The notes: generated by a model not told the origin, from the sequence alone. Counted from the first letter of the stretch, positions 50,963 through 62,854 are shown. The stretch is DNA of 64,000 nt from Epiperipatus broadwayi (GCA_028023455.1 JAQFVV010006634.1:62001-126000), one strand, 5' to 3'. Numbers and translations are program-made.

Positions 50963-51071
50963 TGCTAATTTATTATAAATATAAACAAAAGAAAAAAGGA
51001 ATATTACAATTCATATATATATAATATTGAATGCAATTATAAGGTACATATTTAACCCAAATGTAATTAAA

Positions 51072-51286
51072 GAGGATTTGAATTCAGAATTTCATGATCC
51101 CTGCAGTCATCCACTCTATTCAATATAACTCATATAAATGACCACACATATATGAAAAGTTCATTAGATCATTTATCTTTTCCACATGTATGTGGTCATG
51201 TGTATTGGCTATATTGGATAGAGTGAATGACTGTAAGGAGTTTGTATGCCTGAGTTCAAATCCCCTATAATTGACATATATGTAAA
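51072..51286. mobile_element. Head-to-head tRNA-like palindrome, family S1/S2
   Basis: Both halves contain the same tRNA-like stretch in opposite orientation around a centre near 51178. On the + strand the right half reads 'ttggctatattggatagagt' (D-arm), 'gactgtaagga' (anticodon-arm region) and 'ctgagttcaaatcccc' (T-arm, box B-like). The left half carries the complement starting 'gaggatttgaattcag'. The + strand half runs straight into the S2 tail at 51292-51395, so head and tail belong to one SINE. Confidence 0.8.
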
Positions 51287-51291
51287 ATTGT

Positions 51292-51395
51292 GGAAGGAAT
51301 TAATTTTCATACATGCTGTAAAAAATTGACAATTATTGATGGGAGAGGATATGTCAATTTTCTAGTACATGTATGAAAAGTAGTTTTTTCCACAA
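51292..51395. repeat. S2 SINE tail as a hairpin
   Basis: 'tgtggaaggaattaatttt' and 'catacatgctgtaaa' pair with the complement ending in 'gtagttttttccaca'. The interior carries the S2 block 'gacaattattgatgg'. This is the tail duplicated in inverted form. Confidence 0.75.
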
Positions 51396-51428
51396 TTTTA
51401 TATATATAAAAATCATTATTTTATTAAT

Positions 51429-51508
51429 TTTACACACACTTATATATATATACCCCCTTATTGTTAAATATTACACACACTTATATATATATACCCCCTT
51501 ATTGTTAA
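51429..51508. repeat. ~39-bp tandem repeat, two copies
   Basis: 'ttacacacacttatatatat' + 'ataccccctta' + 'ttgttaaa' occurs twice without visible change. Confidence 0.9.
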
Positions 51509-51677
51509 AAGAAGATTGCCCTGATAACAGTTTGAGATTGTTGATTGTTATTTATATTGAGATTGTCTATGTGTTGTCTGGTTTTTAATGGTTACACATA
51601 TATAATTTAGAATTTTTTTTTAAAATAATGTAATAAAATATATGTATTTGTATATAAATATGCTTTAAAAAAGATAC

Positions 51678-52013
51678 AATAAATAATATAAAAAAACAAT
51701 TTAATTTAGCCTAATGCATTTTCAGTTAAGGGTACCATAATCATTGCTATTATAACCTAAACCCAAAGTCTACTTTAAAAAAAAGTTAAAGTTTGTGTTA
51801 TCTTCTTAAAATAAAATGCCTTAAATATTCCAATATTTATGACCAGAAATGAAAAACAGAAAAGAGATGTAATACATTGTTAACTAAACTAAAATAATGT
51901 TACTAACAAAAGATCTATTAAAGTAGTCATTGGGTTTAGGTTATAATAGCCATGATTATAGTGCTTTACATTAAAAATGTAATAGATTAAATTGTTTTTA
52001 TATATTATTTATT
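51678..52013. mobile_element. 336-bp MITE with ~95-bp terminal inverted repeats
   Basis: The ends 51678-51776 and 51917-52013 are reverse complements with moderate divergence: 'aataaataatata', 'aaacaatttaat', 'gctattataacctaaaccca' and 'ctacttta' are matched. The interior has no open frame. The flanks are AT-rich and do not define a target duplication. Confidence 0.8.
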
Positions 52014-52051
52014 GGATATTTTGTAAACCATATATGTACATAATATGATGA

Positions 52052-52293
52052 GCATGATAATAACTCTAAAAAAGCATTTCCCAATAAATGCCACAAGAGA
52101 GAACATTTAAAATCTTTATCTAGAATTGTCCCAATCTCCAAACTGGTTTCAAGCTAATGGCTCTTGTCAGTGAGGTGCTAGGATATTCAGACACTAGAAA
52201 CTGGTTGTGGGATAGGGATAATTTTAGATAGAGATTTTAAATGTTTTCTCTTGCAGCATTTATCAAAAAAGCTTGTTTAGAGCTATTAGCACA
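52052..52293. mobile_element. ~240-bp fold-back element, family F3
   Basis: Arms pair through 'gctctaaacaagc', 'aaatgc.acaagagaaaacat', 'tttaaaatct' and 'gtccc.atc'. The loop contains 'ttcaagctaatggctcttgt' and 'cagtgaggtgctagg'. The same arms and loop occur in the compound array at 62855-63760. No coding capacity. Confidence 0.8.
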
Positions 52294-53641
52294 CTTGTTA
52301 TATTTCATTTGAAAATACAAGCTAATTACATCACATGATGTATGACTTGGTTTCCATACTATAAATGTATATACTAACATATATTCAACTATAAATGATA
52401 ATTTACAGATTAGATGATAGAGATAGTCCCACTTATAAATAAAATGTCATCATCATATACTTTTACATATACATACATATTTGTGTATGCATAATAAGAA
52501 ATTAAAGATATTTGGAGTCAATACATAGTAAGGTGGAGGTAGTGAAATGTGCCAAATTTTGTTCACAAGTACAAATATACATATTTAAGTAGACAGTATG
52601 CCATATTTGTTATTTGGTTTTAGGACATTAATCTTTCTATCATCAGAGATAAATGAACATCTGGTAATTTATATCATCACCAACATATGAATTAAACTGA
52701 TGGACATATGGGTATCTCACCATCCCCCATTTAAGTGACTTTATAAGATGACTTATAATATCAATAGTATTGGAATTAAACACATAGAATCTGAATAATT
52801 TAAAACTAAGAGCATATTGAAATAATGGTAAATATTTTTATCCTCATATTTACCTAAAATAAAATGTTATCAAAAAAAATACACCTAGATAGAATTGACA
52901 GATTGAATAGATTGAATAAAACATTTATATGGATTTAGATCATGTAGACATTATATCATGTAGACATTATAAAATGACTTTAAGAGTTTTGAAGATGCAA
53001 AAAAACTAGGTAATAAAATAACTTTTTTATAATTTATCTGTTTGATATGATATAAAAAGACTTTGTTTAGAGTAATTGTTATATTATTAATGTATCTCTA
53101 TGATATTTGCTTGCAGTCAAATTAATGTAACAAGAGAAAAGGAATAAAAAATATCCTGTAGAAAGTGAATGGATTACATTTTTACTTTAACACACTTGGA
53201 AAATATCTTGTAATAAACTACCAAATGAAACAGAAAGGTATGGGTTACTAAATGAGAGGAAATACAATACAAATGATAGCAAGATCTTAATAGTTAAGAT
53301 TTTTAGCTTGTTGAATAAGATTATATTTAATTTACAAATATATAAATCCATTCTATTGAATGAACATGTAAAATAAAAAAATATTAAATTATTATAATTT
53401 AATATACAAGTGCCAATCTTACTCTACCCACAATTATGGCACAACTCACTCTAGAAAAATACAATAACGATTATTACTAATTGTTTATTAAACAAGACAA
53501 TATCTCTAGCCTAGATACAAATTTTAAATCCCCTGTTAGGGATTAATATGTCTAATTTTTTAATTAAATACACACACATTACTTTTTCCCTTGTGTAATA
53601 TTTTTATAAATATATTAATAACCTCCACATTATCACAATTC
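52294..53641. other. AT-rich DNA, no gene seen
   Basis: Contains a 16-bp tandem duplication ('atcatgtagacattat', 52939-52970). Otherwise nothing recognised. Confidence 0.55.
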
Positions 53642-53721
53642 TTTTGCAAACATATGACTAAAGACACAATAAAAGACAACTTGTCACTAATCATTGTGCC
53701 TTTATTCATATGTTTGCAAAA
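53642..53721. mobile_element. 80-bp hairpin (MITE-like)
   Basis: 'ttttgcaaacatatgactaa' at the left end pairs with the right end '...tcatatgtttgcaaaa', continuing to 'gacacaat/attgtgcc'. The stem is about 29 bp with two mismatches by eye. Confidence 0.75.
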
Positions 53722-53850
53722 ATGTTTGATGTGTGTTTAATTAAAAATCAGATACAATAATCTTTAGCAGGGAGTTTAAAGTTTATATCTAAGCAGGAAA
53801 TAATCTCTATTTTAATAAATAAGTTAGTGCATAATCATTTATTTATTTAT

Positions 53851-53960
53851 CTAGAGTGGTAGCGGAGAAGTTAGCATAGCTGCCTTGCAAGCAGTTACTT
53901 ACAGACAATTGTTATGGGTTCGCTTCCGGCTGATGTTTTGACATATGGGGGAAAAAAAAT
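53851..53960 (+). mobile_element. tRNA-derived SINE (family T, long subtype)
   Basis: 'gagtggtagcggagaagtta' (box A region), 'gctgccttgcaagcagtta', 'gttatgggttcgcttccggc' (box B) and the tail 'gatgttttgacatatgg' followed by G and A runs. The 5' 'caagcgttgg' is eroded. Confidence 0.85.
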
Positions 53961-54081
53961 TAGATTTGTAAATATTACGTTTTTAAATGTAAAAATAAAT
54001 AAATAATTTTTTGGCTACCATTGCACTTTTAGCTATTTAAAATAACAATTAATTTATATCAAAAAATAAATAAACAAAAGC

Positions 54082-54100
54082 AAAAAAAAAAAAAAAAAAA
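54082..54100. repeat. Poly-A tract
   Basis: 19 A in a row, about 35 bp before the next S1 repeat copy. Confidence 0.9.
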
Positions 54101-54133
54101 CTTTTAAAAATCTTTTAGATTTACAAAAAGTAT

Positions 54134-54350
54134 GAAGATTGGCTATCTTAATATAAGCTGAGTTTTGATTGTATAGATGTGTGGAGATGATAATCTGGAT
54201 CAACTGACGAGTGCTGGTTTACCATGAAATACTTATATTGGTGATTATTTAACTTTTTGACATGTGTGTGATCAAGGGTATCAGTGGTCTGAGATAGCAT
54301 GGATGGTTGAGAATCATGTGAAAGTCTGAATTTAAACCCCCTATATATTA
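54134..54350 (+). repeat. tRNA-like repeat, family S1
   Basis: It carries 'tggctatcttaatata', 'gagatgataatctgg', 'ctggtttaccatgaaatac' and 'ttggtgattattt', then the tRNA-like end 'gggtatcagtggtctgagat' ... 'ctgaatttaaaccccctata'. The 84-codon minus-strand frame at 54148-54402 is only the complement of this repeat. Confidence 0.8.
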
Positions 54351-54351
54351 C

Positions 54352-56482
54352 ATATATAAGTGCAGGTATGAAAGAAAAGCCTGTACTCTTAAAAAAAGTC
54401 ATATTTCAAAAACAAAATTAAAAAAAATTATTAGATCAATATTGTTTCATAAAAATGTTAGTGGAAAATAAGTCATTTTAAAATAGGGGCGAAGAAACAT
54501 TTTAATAAAATTTTCAAAATCATTATTATAATCAGTAATCAATAATGTCTAAAAGTATTTAATGTATATATAAATAAGAGCTTTATGGTTAATGATTAAT
54601 ACACATATTTACTATACTCTTAACATAAGGTTTGAATATAGGTTTAATATTTTTTATTTCAAATATTTATTCCCTAGCTAAACAAGCAAGCTATCCAACA
54701 TTGATCACTAAATAGATCTCTAGATATTTTTATATTAAAATGGAACTCACAAATTTAGAGAAAATCTGCTGAGTAATACCTTTTCTTTACTGTTCTTCTA
54801 TGAGGATCTGTTGGAGTAGCCTTTATTGCAGTAGAGTATTAATCTTTTTTTTACATAAAAATATCAGTGATATATATCTTATGTTTATATATATATATAT
54901 AAAACTTTTCTCATAAAAATATGCTCACATTGTAATTATATATATTAAATTAAAAATTTCTGCAGGTAATATATATATATCAGATTCATCTGTTATATAT
55001 ATTTTTATTAATAACAGTATGGTACCAAAAATTTCAACTAGTTTCTTTCAGCTATTAACTAGGCAGTTAACATTCAAGAATGTGGCAGAGATGGCCAAAA
55101 ACAAAATCATAAAACAGAAATCATCATTACCTAATCCATGATTGATTTGATTCAGTTAAAATGCCATTATAAAGGTAATTTTAACAATAAAAAATGTATA
55201 TGCAGAGATATCAAACAAAATTTTCACATACGTATATACTGACAGAAAATTATTAATCTACTAGATTTAAAAAAAAACAAACAATTATTCAAACAAAATA
55301 TTGCTATTAAACTTTTACTAAGAAATAAATTAGCTTGTACATATACTTACAAAAAAAATTAAAGAAAAAAAAAAACCATCTAGCCCCTTTAAGTTAATAA
55401 AGGTCTTTTGCAGTGAACAGTCTGTTTGTTTTTTGCCTTAGCAGAGTTTCAGGATAATGTTGGAGAAATTTTTATTTCAAAAATCCAAAAATTCTACACA
55501 ACTAAAAAGTTTTGAAATTAATCCAAATGTCATACTAATTGACATATAAAAGTAATCAGCTGGATTATTTGGATTTTAAAATCTTGATGGTATAACCGGC
55601 AATTTTACTATGTGATTGTTGTGACCTCTATTTATATGTTTCCAGTATAAAGCTATGAACTTATGGATTTCAAAAATTCTATATTAAAGTAATAATTTTC
55701 ACATTTTATGTAAGGAAAAGAGTTTTATGCAATTTTTTTAATTAATCATAAAAAAAAAACATGAATAATAATACCAATAAATAAAACAAATTATATATCA
55801 AAATATAATTTTTGTTAGTCTGAAAAAATGTGTAAATATATATTTTGTTTTGTGTGTAGGTGTATTTCTGTTGCTAATAACAATATTGTATTGACAGTTT
55901 AGCCAGATGTCGAAAATATAAAAAAAAAAGTTTTTTTTTTCTGTCTCTGCATTAACTGTTTGAACGACTTCTGCTAATTAAATGATGAAATGATGACTAA
56001 TCTGGCTAGAACATCTGTACAATATTAATATCAAGCAAATATGGAGGAACTTAAAGTATATGTTATATATATATATAAGAACATTTTTTGAAAAAAGAAT
56101 GGCAATAAAAGTAATATTTCTTATAATCAGTGTTTGGATTTTATATATTTTTGTGAAATAATGAAACAAAGTTATTTTAAAGACATCAAAGCTAGTTTGG
56201 GATTGATAGATCAAGGATTTATCTGTCAATAATTGCAGTTTGAGTCTAACAAAAACCTGAAAATACAATATTGCTTCTTGAAAATTTTTCTAGACTTATT
56301 TAAATGTCTCATTTAAAGATTTTTAGCATGGTTTCAATAAAGAAAAAATTTCTTAAACAATACATTTTTTTTAATGTTTAAAAAATCTTACACATGTAAA
56401 TTAACCAGTGTGAAATTTTATGTAAAATAAAGCATTAAAAAAATAGAAGCAAAAACACATCAGCACACATTTAAAATAAGAG
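54352..56482. other. AT-rich DNA, no gene seen
   Basis: Short TA tracts near 54880 and 56060. No coding or repeat family recognised. The 96-codon minus-strand frame at 55978-56268 is AT-rich and unrecognised. Confidence 0.5.
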
Positions 56483-56599
56483 AGTGCTTTCAAGCGTTGG
56501 TGGTTGAGGGGTCAGCATGGCGCCTTACAAGCAGTTGTCCCCGGTTAGCGAGTTCGCTTCCCGGCCCATGCTATGACACATGAAAAAAGAAAATAAGAG
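56473..56599 (+). mobile_element. tRNA-derived SINE (family T) with 10-bp target duplication
   Basis: The SINE body 56483-56589 reads 'caagcgttggtggttgaggg', 'ggcgccttacaagcag', a small 'cggttagcgag' insertion, then 'gttcgcttcccggcc' and the tail 'tatgacacatgaaaaaag'. The direct repeat AAAATAAGAG flanks it at 56473-56482 and 56590-56599, as expected for LINE-mediated insertion. This defines the full-length unit as only about 107 bp, with the tail ending in A-rich sequence. Confidence 0.88.
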
Positions 56600-58289
56600 T
56601 GTGGCAACGATGGAGAGTTTATCAAATAGAACAAAAAAAAAACATTTTAAAATTCTTATTATAAATCCAGTAAAAATTCTGTAGAACATACAAATGCAAT
56701 TGAACAATTTGTAAAAAAAAAAAAGATGTACCAACTATAGATATAGTTTATTATGTTATAAATTATGAATATAAATTAAATCATATTTCGTTTTTAGATG
56801 CCATAATGTAATACAGAAGAATGTTAGGAATTTATTTGACTGATGTATTAGACTAATTTAAAATTTTAAAATATATTATCGTTTATACAATAGTGATTTA
56901 GACTTTTTATGTTGCTTACTATATGATTTTATCATTTGAATTTATTCATTAAATAATTACTAATTTGCTACATAAGAATTTTAAAATTATTATGTATTTT
57001 AATCTGAACCAATTACAAAAAAAAAAAAACTTTGATAATCATCATTTATTAGTACATGGACATAGACACACAACTGAAATATTTTATGTATATTTTATAA
57101 CTATAATATATGTCAGTGGTAAAGTAGGTGTAGACTATAGGGTTTAAAATTAGACATTTTATTTTAAAATTGAATTTTTATTAGTATGGTAATATTTAAT
57201 ACTGAATTAATTAAATACAGTTGAAATTATTAATTTTTTTTTAGTTTTTAATGAATACATATAAAAATTAATTTAATTTACTTTTGATTTAGAAGAGCAA
57301 TTGAAATGTAGACAATTATAAAAAAAACAGATTGCAAAGAAATCGTTTTATTTTTTTAATGACCGTTTCAAGTAATCCCATTTATAACAAAAACAAATGG
57401 AAATGTAGAAATGTTTAGAAGTTTACAAAATCCTGTTCTAATGTTAAAATCATTTCCAACATAAAATAGAGATGTAAGTAAAACGTACTTCACTTTTTGT
57501 ACTTCCAAACGAACTATTTTGCAAATTTTAAAATATTGTACTATAGTATAGTTTTGTTTTGGGCATATATATTTTAAACTGTTATGGCATTATTACCAAG
57601 AAAAAAGAAGTATATTTTTTTTAATAAATGGTACTGGATAACATAGTATTAGAATTGAAATTATTATCAGCAAAGCAATAATATTTTATCATCATCATGA
57701 TATATTAATAAGTGACAGCTCAATGACATAGTCAGTGGAATAAACTGTGAATACAGAAATAAATCAAATATAACACTCTAAACAAAGATATCCATTATCT
57801 TTTCTATCCAATGTAACATCTGAAGGCATTATTATTGCTAACCATAACGGAAATATTAATTAATAAAGCGTAAATAACTAAAATATATAGTTATTAACCT
57901 AGGATTTAATGTACCCAAATATATAGGCAAGTCAATTTGATCTCAACATTTTATTTTATTTTTAAATCTTGGATATTAGATTTACCCAACATATATAAGT
58001 GTGCATTGATAATAACAAACAAGTAAAAACTAAAGTGGGAATCTAAGCATAACATTATCATCTAATTAATGTTTTCTTATAGCACACAAAATTTAATTCA
58101 GGCTATTTTTATTTGATTATATTCTTGCAAACCCACAATTAATGAATTTAACTTTTGGAAAATCCAAACTGCTACAACTATTATAAATTTTATTTTAATT
58201 TATTCATTATATGTCTCATCTTGTACTGAAATCTAGACTGTAACAATATCTCAATTATGTTTTTTAAAAAAAGAAAATCCAAACCACCA
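56600..58289. other. AT-rich DNA, no gene seen
   Basis: No recognisable coding or repeat signal. Confidence 0.55.
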
Positions 58290-58570
58290 ATTACTATAAG
58301 ATGCTTGGTTATACATCACAAAAAGACTTTGAAAAAGTAATAGCACAATTCAATTGATCATTAACTCTTTTCTAAAAGCAAATTAGAATCATCACATTTA
58401 TAGTTTATGCTCCATGGTGCACAAGATGTTTATTTCTTTACATCAGTGATACAATAACTCACATGGAGACATTTAAAAAGAAACTAGGCACAATTAAAAA
58501 GAACCAGAAATTATTCCAACAGACTTATTTGTAGCTACATAACCTCTTACTCATCAGTGTTTAAACCTAT
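58290..58570 (+). pseudogene. Possible GIY-YIG fragment of a retroelement
   Basis: A short broken frame reads 'IVYAPWCTRCLFLYISDT' (about 58400-58453) followed by 'HMETFKKKLGTIKKNQ'. This fits the V-Y-I-C-C-LYIG-T...H-I pattern of GIY-YIG domains in Penelope-like elements, with the key glycine replaced. Upstream 'GYTSQKDFEKVIAQFN' (58308-58355) resembles the linker often seen before such domains. Stops interrupt it. No reverse transcriptase was found in front, so the call is tentative. Confidence 0.35.
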
Positions 58571-60422
58571 AGTGAGATATTCTAAGTATAATTTCTCAAT
58601 TTTTTTTTAAATCGCTGGTAAAGACATGACACTTTTATTTATTTAGTAATATGTAGTGGTTTTTTTTCTCCTAATTCTAATAAATTGTAAATATGTGAAG
58701 TTATTTATATAGTTTTTATTTTCCATTTCTATTGAAATATACTAAGTATTTTTGATCAATAAAATTCTCTTTGAAACTAAAATGTAGACTGTGTATCATC
58801 TTTTAACAATCCATTTATAGGAAAATTCTCTCTCTATATATGTATAATCTTTATTGTGCCGATTTCTGTTTATTTTAATAAATGCCTCAATACTAATATC
58901 TAAATTGGAAAGTGGCAACTGATTACACACAAGACATTATATTAAACTGCTGTTTTATAGAGAAGCAGAATCATTTGTATGATTTCCAAGACTAATAAAT
59001 AACATAATAACATTTTAGTGGCAAAAATAATATAACAAAATATTTATTTAAGATTTTAATTACAAAAATGATGATATATTAAAAAAAACTGCATATAAAT
59101 AGTCTATAAGATATTTTGCATAGCTATGAAAATACATAATGTGCCAGAAAAACATTAATACTTTCAAATTCCAGGTTTTAATAAAAACAATTTATAATAA
59201 ACTTCATAAAAGTAAATAAATAAATAAATAAACTTACATAATAACATAGTTAAATTATTGTTTACTAATAAGTTTTAGTTAAATTATTGTTATGAAGAGA
59301 GAGCTACAATAAAAAGAAAAAAAACTTTCTAATAATAAATCCAAGACTTTGTCAGGATTAACAATACATTTTAATATGATTGAAAGATATGGGGAACTGA
59401 AGCATACTTGTTTACAATAATGTTATTAATAGTTCAGACTTTTACATTTGTTTTAAAATTTAAAAATGAATAATAATTACATCTTTATATTATATTTTTA
59501 ATACTATGAATCAATTATTATGTCTAAGTGTGTACTTCAATCACTTACATATCTAAATATATATTTTTTAAAAACAAATAACATTTGAAATATTTAATGA
59601 AAAAAATTAAGGCAATAAATAAAAGAATAAATTGTTAACAACTTAATAAATATTTTCTTTATAAAATAAAATCGATTGAACTTAAAGATTAAAGAGATTA
59701 TAATAAAAAATTAATAGATTAAACAGGAAAAATGAGATAAATCAAAGTTTTGATATTATAATTATCATTTAAATATATTTTTATCTTTTCCTTTTTGTCA
59801 CGAAATCTAAAAGTAAACAAAGATTTTAAGTGAGATAAAGAGGGAAAAGGTTTATCATAGTATAATGTTTATTCCTTATTGATATATAGAAAGTATATCT
59901 ATAATCTTATACATACATACACACTTCATATATATACAAATTTAATCCTGATAGCTGCAAATAACTTCTCTAAATTAAATTATTCTTTCTTTTATTGTGT
60001 AATAAAATAAATAGAAAATAAGGTGTATATATATATATATCAGACGGATGGATAAAATAAGAAAGGGTGCGGTACTGGTGTTGAAAAGAGAGCCTAGAGA
60101 TTAGAGATACTGGGTTAAATTTGGAGAGACCATCCTGAAGTGTATTAATAGTAGTTATAAATAATAATGATAATTAATCATTTGAAAAAGTTTTTAATTT
60201 TCTTTAATCTAAAACTAATTTTAATTTTAATTATTTTACTGCAGTAAATGAAGCAAATGACAGAATATTATTGATTGTCAGAGTTTCAAAATTAATTAGT
60301 GTTAATTATAGACATTTTTTTAATTACTGTTATTTCGTGCTATTTTTTAAATATGTTTTGAAGATTATCATTGCCTTTGTTTTTATATTCGCAGCTATTG
60401 TTCATTTTTAACATAATATTAA
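58571..60422. other. AT-rich DNA, no gene seen
   Basis: Holds a short (AAAT)n run at 59215-59233 and a TA run near 60025. The stretch 60040-60140 is less AT-rich but matches no family seen here. Confidence 0.5.
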
Positions 60423-60649
60423 CTTTTTCTCTTTAACCAAAACAGGCAAAACTCTCTGCAGGCACTGTCCCTCAGTGAAAGCCAGAGCAATCAATGAATG
60501 CTAAAAGGCCTGTGCATAAAATCCCATCTAGTGCTCTGTCTTGCACTGAGTGGTAGTGTGTGTAGAGAGTTTTGCCTGTTTTGGTGGCAATTGTAAACAA
60601 CCGTAAGAAGTGGTGATCATGTGATGTTTATTGGCTTTTTCTCTTTAAC
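60423..60649 (+). mobile_element. 197-bp hairpin-tail element (family H) with perfect 15-bp target duplication
   Basis: CTTTTTCTCTTTAAC occurs at 60423-60437 and again at 60635-60649, bounding a 197-bp insert (60438-60634). The insert folds: 60438-60488 pairs with 60531-60584 ('caaaacaggcaaaactctct' against its complement, then 'cactcagtg' blocks). A single-stranded tail of about 50 bp (60585-60634) ends 'gatcatgtgatgtttattgg'. No A-run is present at the 3' end and no box B is obvious. A shorter copy with its own 11-bp duplication lies at 20205-20364. Target duplications of this length indicate retrotransposition in trans by a LINE. I do not recognise the family. Confidence 0.9.
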
Positions 60650-62039
60650 TAACAATTCATCAATATGAAATTTAGTTTACATGTAGTAACATAAATTTCA
60701 CATCTTAAAACATGAGTGGACTGTAGAAAAGTTGTGTTATTCATCTTACATCAGAATAGATGTTGCTTAAGATAAAATACATAAAACATGTTATGTAACT
60801 CAAGATATAGTTTCACAAACTGAAGATAATCTCAAATCAAGTTTCACCTTTTGGATGTTTAAACCAAAAATTATTTTAAACAACCAAAAATTTATGGCAT
60901 GCAAGTGAAATTCTTATGAAAGTTTTAAATATTGTTTTTCTCCCAAATTCCATAGCAAAGGAGACCCAATAGTAAAGCGATGTGGATTTTACTTTTTTAT
61001 CAACAGATTCAGGACCACACTTATTTATTCATTTGATTTATAAATGAAATTTTATTACCTCTGATTTATGTAGGTGGATTCAACATAATCCATAAAACAT
61101 TATTAATGACTATCTGATTTATAGATGTAGTAACAAATTTAAAAACATATAATCAATATTAGTCTGAACAAGGATTATTTCACAATAACTTATCAGAAGT
61201 GATAGCCTGTTCTTCATTCCAGATATCTTTAATTTTTTAAGTTCAGAAGTTAGCTATCTGGTTAGAGTAGCAATATATAAGATATGGTATTTTCCAGTAA
61301 TGGTAACCATAAAATAGATTTTCCTCAATATCTTGTTAATACAATTTTTCTGCTAAGATATAAAAATATACCTTCAATTTGAAGTCAAACAAAATTATTT
61401 AATTTTGTAATGAAGTTAGGCAGTTATGAGTGCTTCTTTAACCTTCAATATTTGTCCATACTTAAATATTTATATTTTAAATATGTATTTAGTGACATAT
61501 GGAGAGATTGCATAGATCATCTACTTAATGATGAAAATTGTGCTTGTATGCAATATAATAGACTTTCTTATCTTTTAGTCACACTTTTAGTATTACCTGT
61601 AATGTTTGTTTTATGTAATAATGCCAAAACATATTTAGCTGGTAAATTATATACAGTATATAAAAAATTACAGTTAAAACTTTTATAGTAGAAAAGTCAA
61701 ACAACCATGAAGATCCACTGATAGTAAAACAATCCAACTTAGGTTGCTGGCTGTTAAAGATTGTTGCAGTTTTTCTTATGTGTTTTAATATCTTTATAAT
61801 AAGAGCTAAACACCTTTTTATTTACCAAAACTTAGTTAATCTAGGTTGGATATTTGCACACTGGAACTAGATAATTTTATGAATGCATTACCTTGGAAAG
61901 ATCAGATTTGTTAAATAGATTTCTAACCTGTTCAGTTAAAGCAAAAATTAATAACGCAGTTGCCCAATAATGGTTTAAACATTTTCCAACTAAGAAATTG
62001 AATTCTTACTATAAGCCTCAGGGTAGCCTTTGAGCATTT
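60650..62039. other. AT-rich DNA with one unexplained open frame
   Basis: The open frame at 61410-61688 (92 codons, + strand) has a cysteine-containing segment 'DENCACMQYN' followed by a hydrophobic run 'LSYLLVTLLVLPVMFVLC' that could be a membrane helix. It has no similarity to the surrounding repeats. I do not recognise it, and a 92-codon frame is not evidence of a gene in DNA this AT-rich. Confidence 0.3.
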
Positions 62040-62345
62040 CATCATCATATTTTCAATTGGATGGATGGTTGAAGAGTTGGATTGTGGAGTAGATTGATGC
62101 CTGTCCATTAAAGTATGAGGTTTGGCTATCTTAATATATATATATATATCTGAGCACTTATAGCATATAAGTGTAGAGATGGTAATCTGGACCAACTGAT
62201 GATTACTGGTTTAGCATGAAATACATATATTGGTGATTATTTATCGTTTCAACATATATGTGTTCAAGTGTATCAGTGTTATGAGATAGTGTGGAGAGTG
62301 GTGGGTCGTGTGAAAGACTGTGCTCATATACCCTATATATTACAT
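62040..62345 (+). repeat. tRNA-like repeat, family S1, best single arm
   Basis: Close match to the right arm of the 27-kb palindrome over its whole length, from 'catcatattttcaattggat' to 'gtgctcatataccctatata'. The likely box A-like ('tatcagtgttatgagatag') and degraded box B regions lie at the right end. It is the clearest single-copy unit for comparison with the palindromic form. Confidence 0.88.
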
Positions 62346-62847
62346 ATAAGCCTTTACATAAAAATTTCTTAATAAGTGCTGATGATTAAAAAAAATATAT
62401 TTAAATGTTTTGTATTAAATAAGTTTTATTAATATTAATTTTATACTAATTGTTAATCCAACTAAAAGGCTGTTATTGTAGGATTATTATATGATTCACT
62501 TTTAGTTTTTTTTTTCATTGTCGATGTTGGATATTAATAGTGTTGCTTTATAATAGTTATTCCTCATTTAAAACTAGCGATATATGTATTACTTTTTATT
62601 TTTTTTATATTTATCTATAATTCCAGTTAGCTTCACGTCTTTGTGTTAATATCAGGTAAATATATTGAATTGTTATTACTATAACTGACCATGTTTTTTT
62701 TTAATTGTACATGTTTTGTTAACTTATCTTTTATTTCTAAAAACACGTCCAGCTTTAAGAAAAAGGCAGTGTGCTAAAAATAGACATGTTCATATTTTTA
62801 ATCTTGCATCTTTAAACCTTTTATTTGCTATATATATATATAAGTAA
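62346..62847. other. AT-rich DNA, no gene seen
   Basis: No signal recognised. Confidence 0.6.
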
Positions 62848-62854
62848 AATTCTG

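Noticed and set aside
51429-51508. CRISPR-like direct repeats
   Set aside because: Only two head-to-tail copies without spacers in a eukaryotic repeat context, so a simple tandem duplication.
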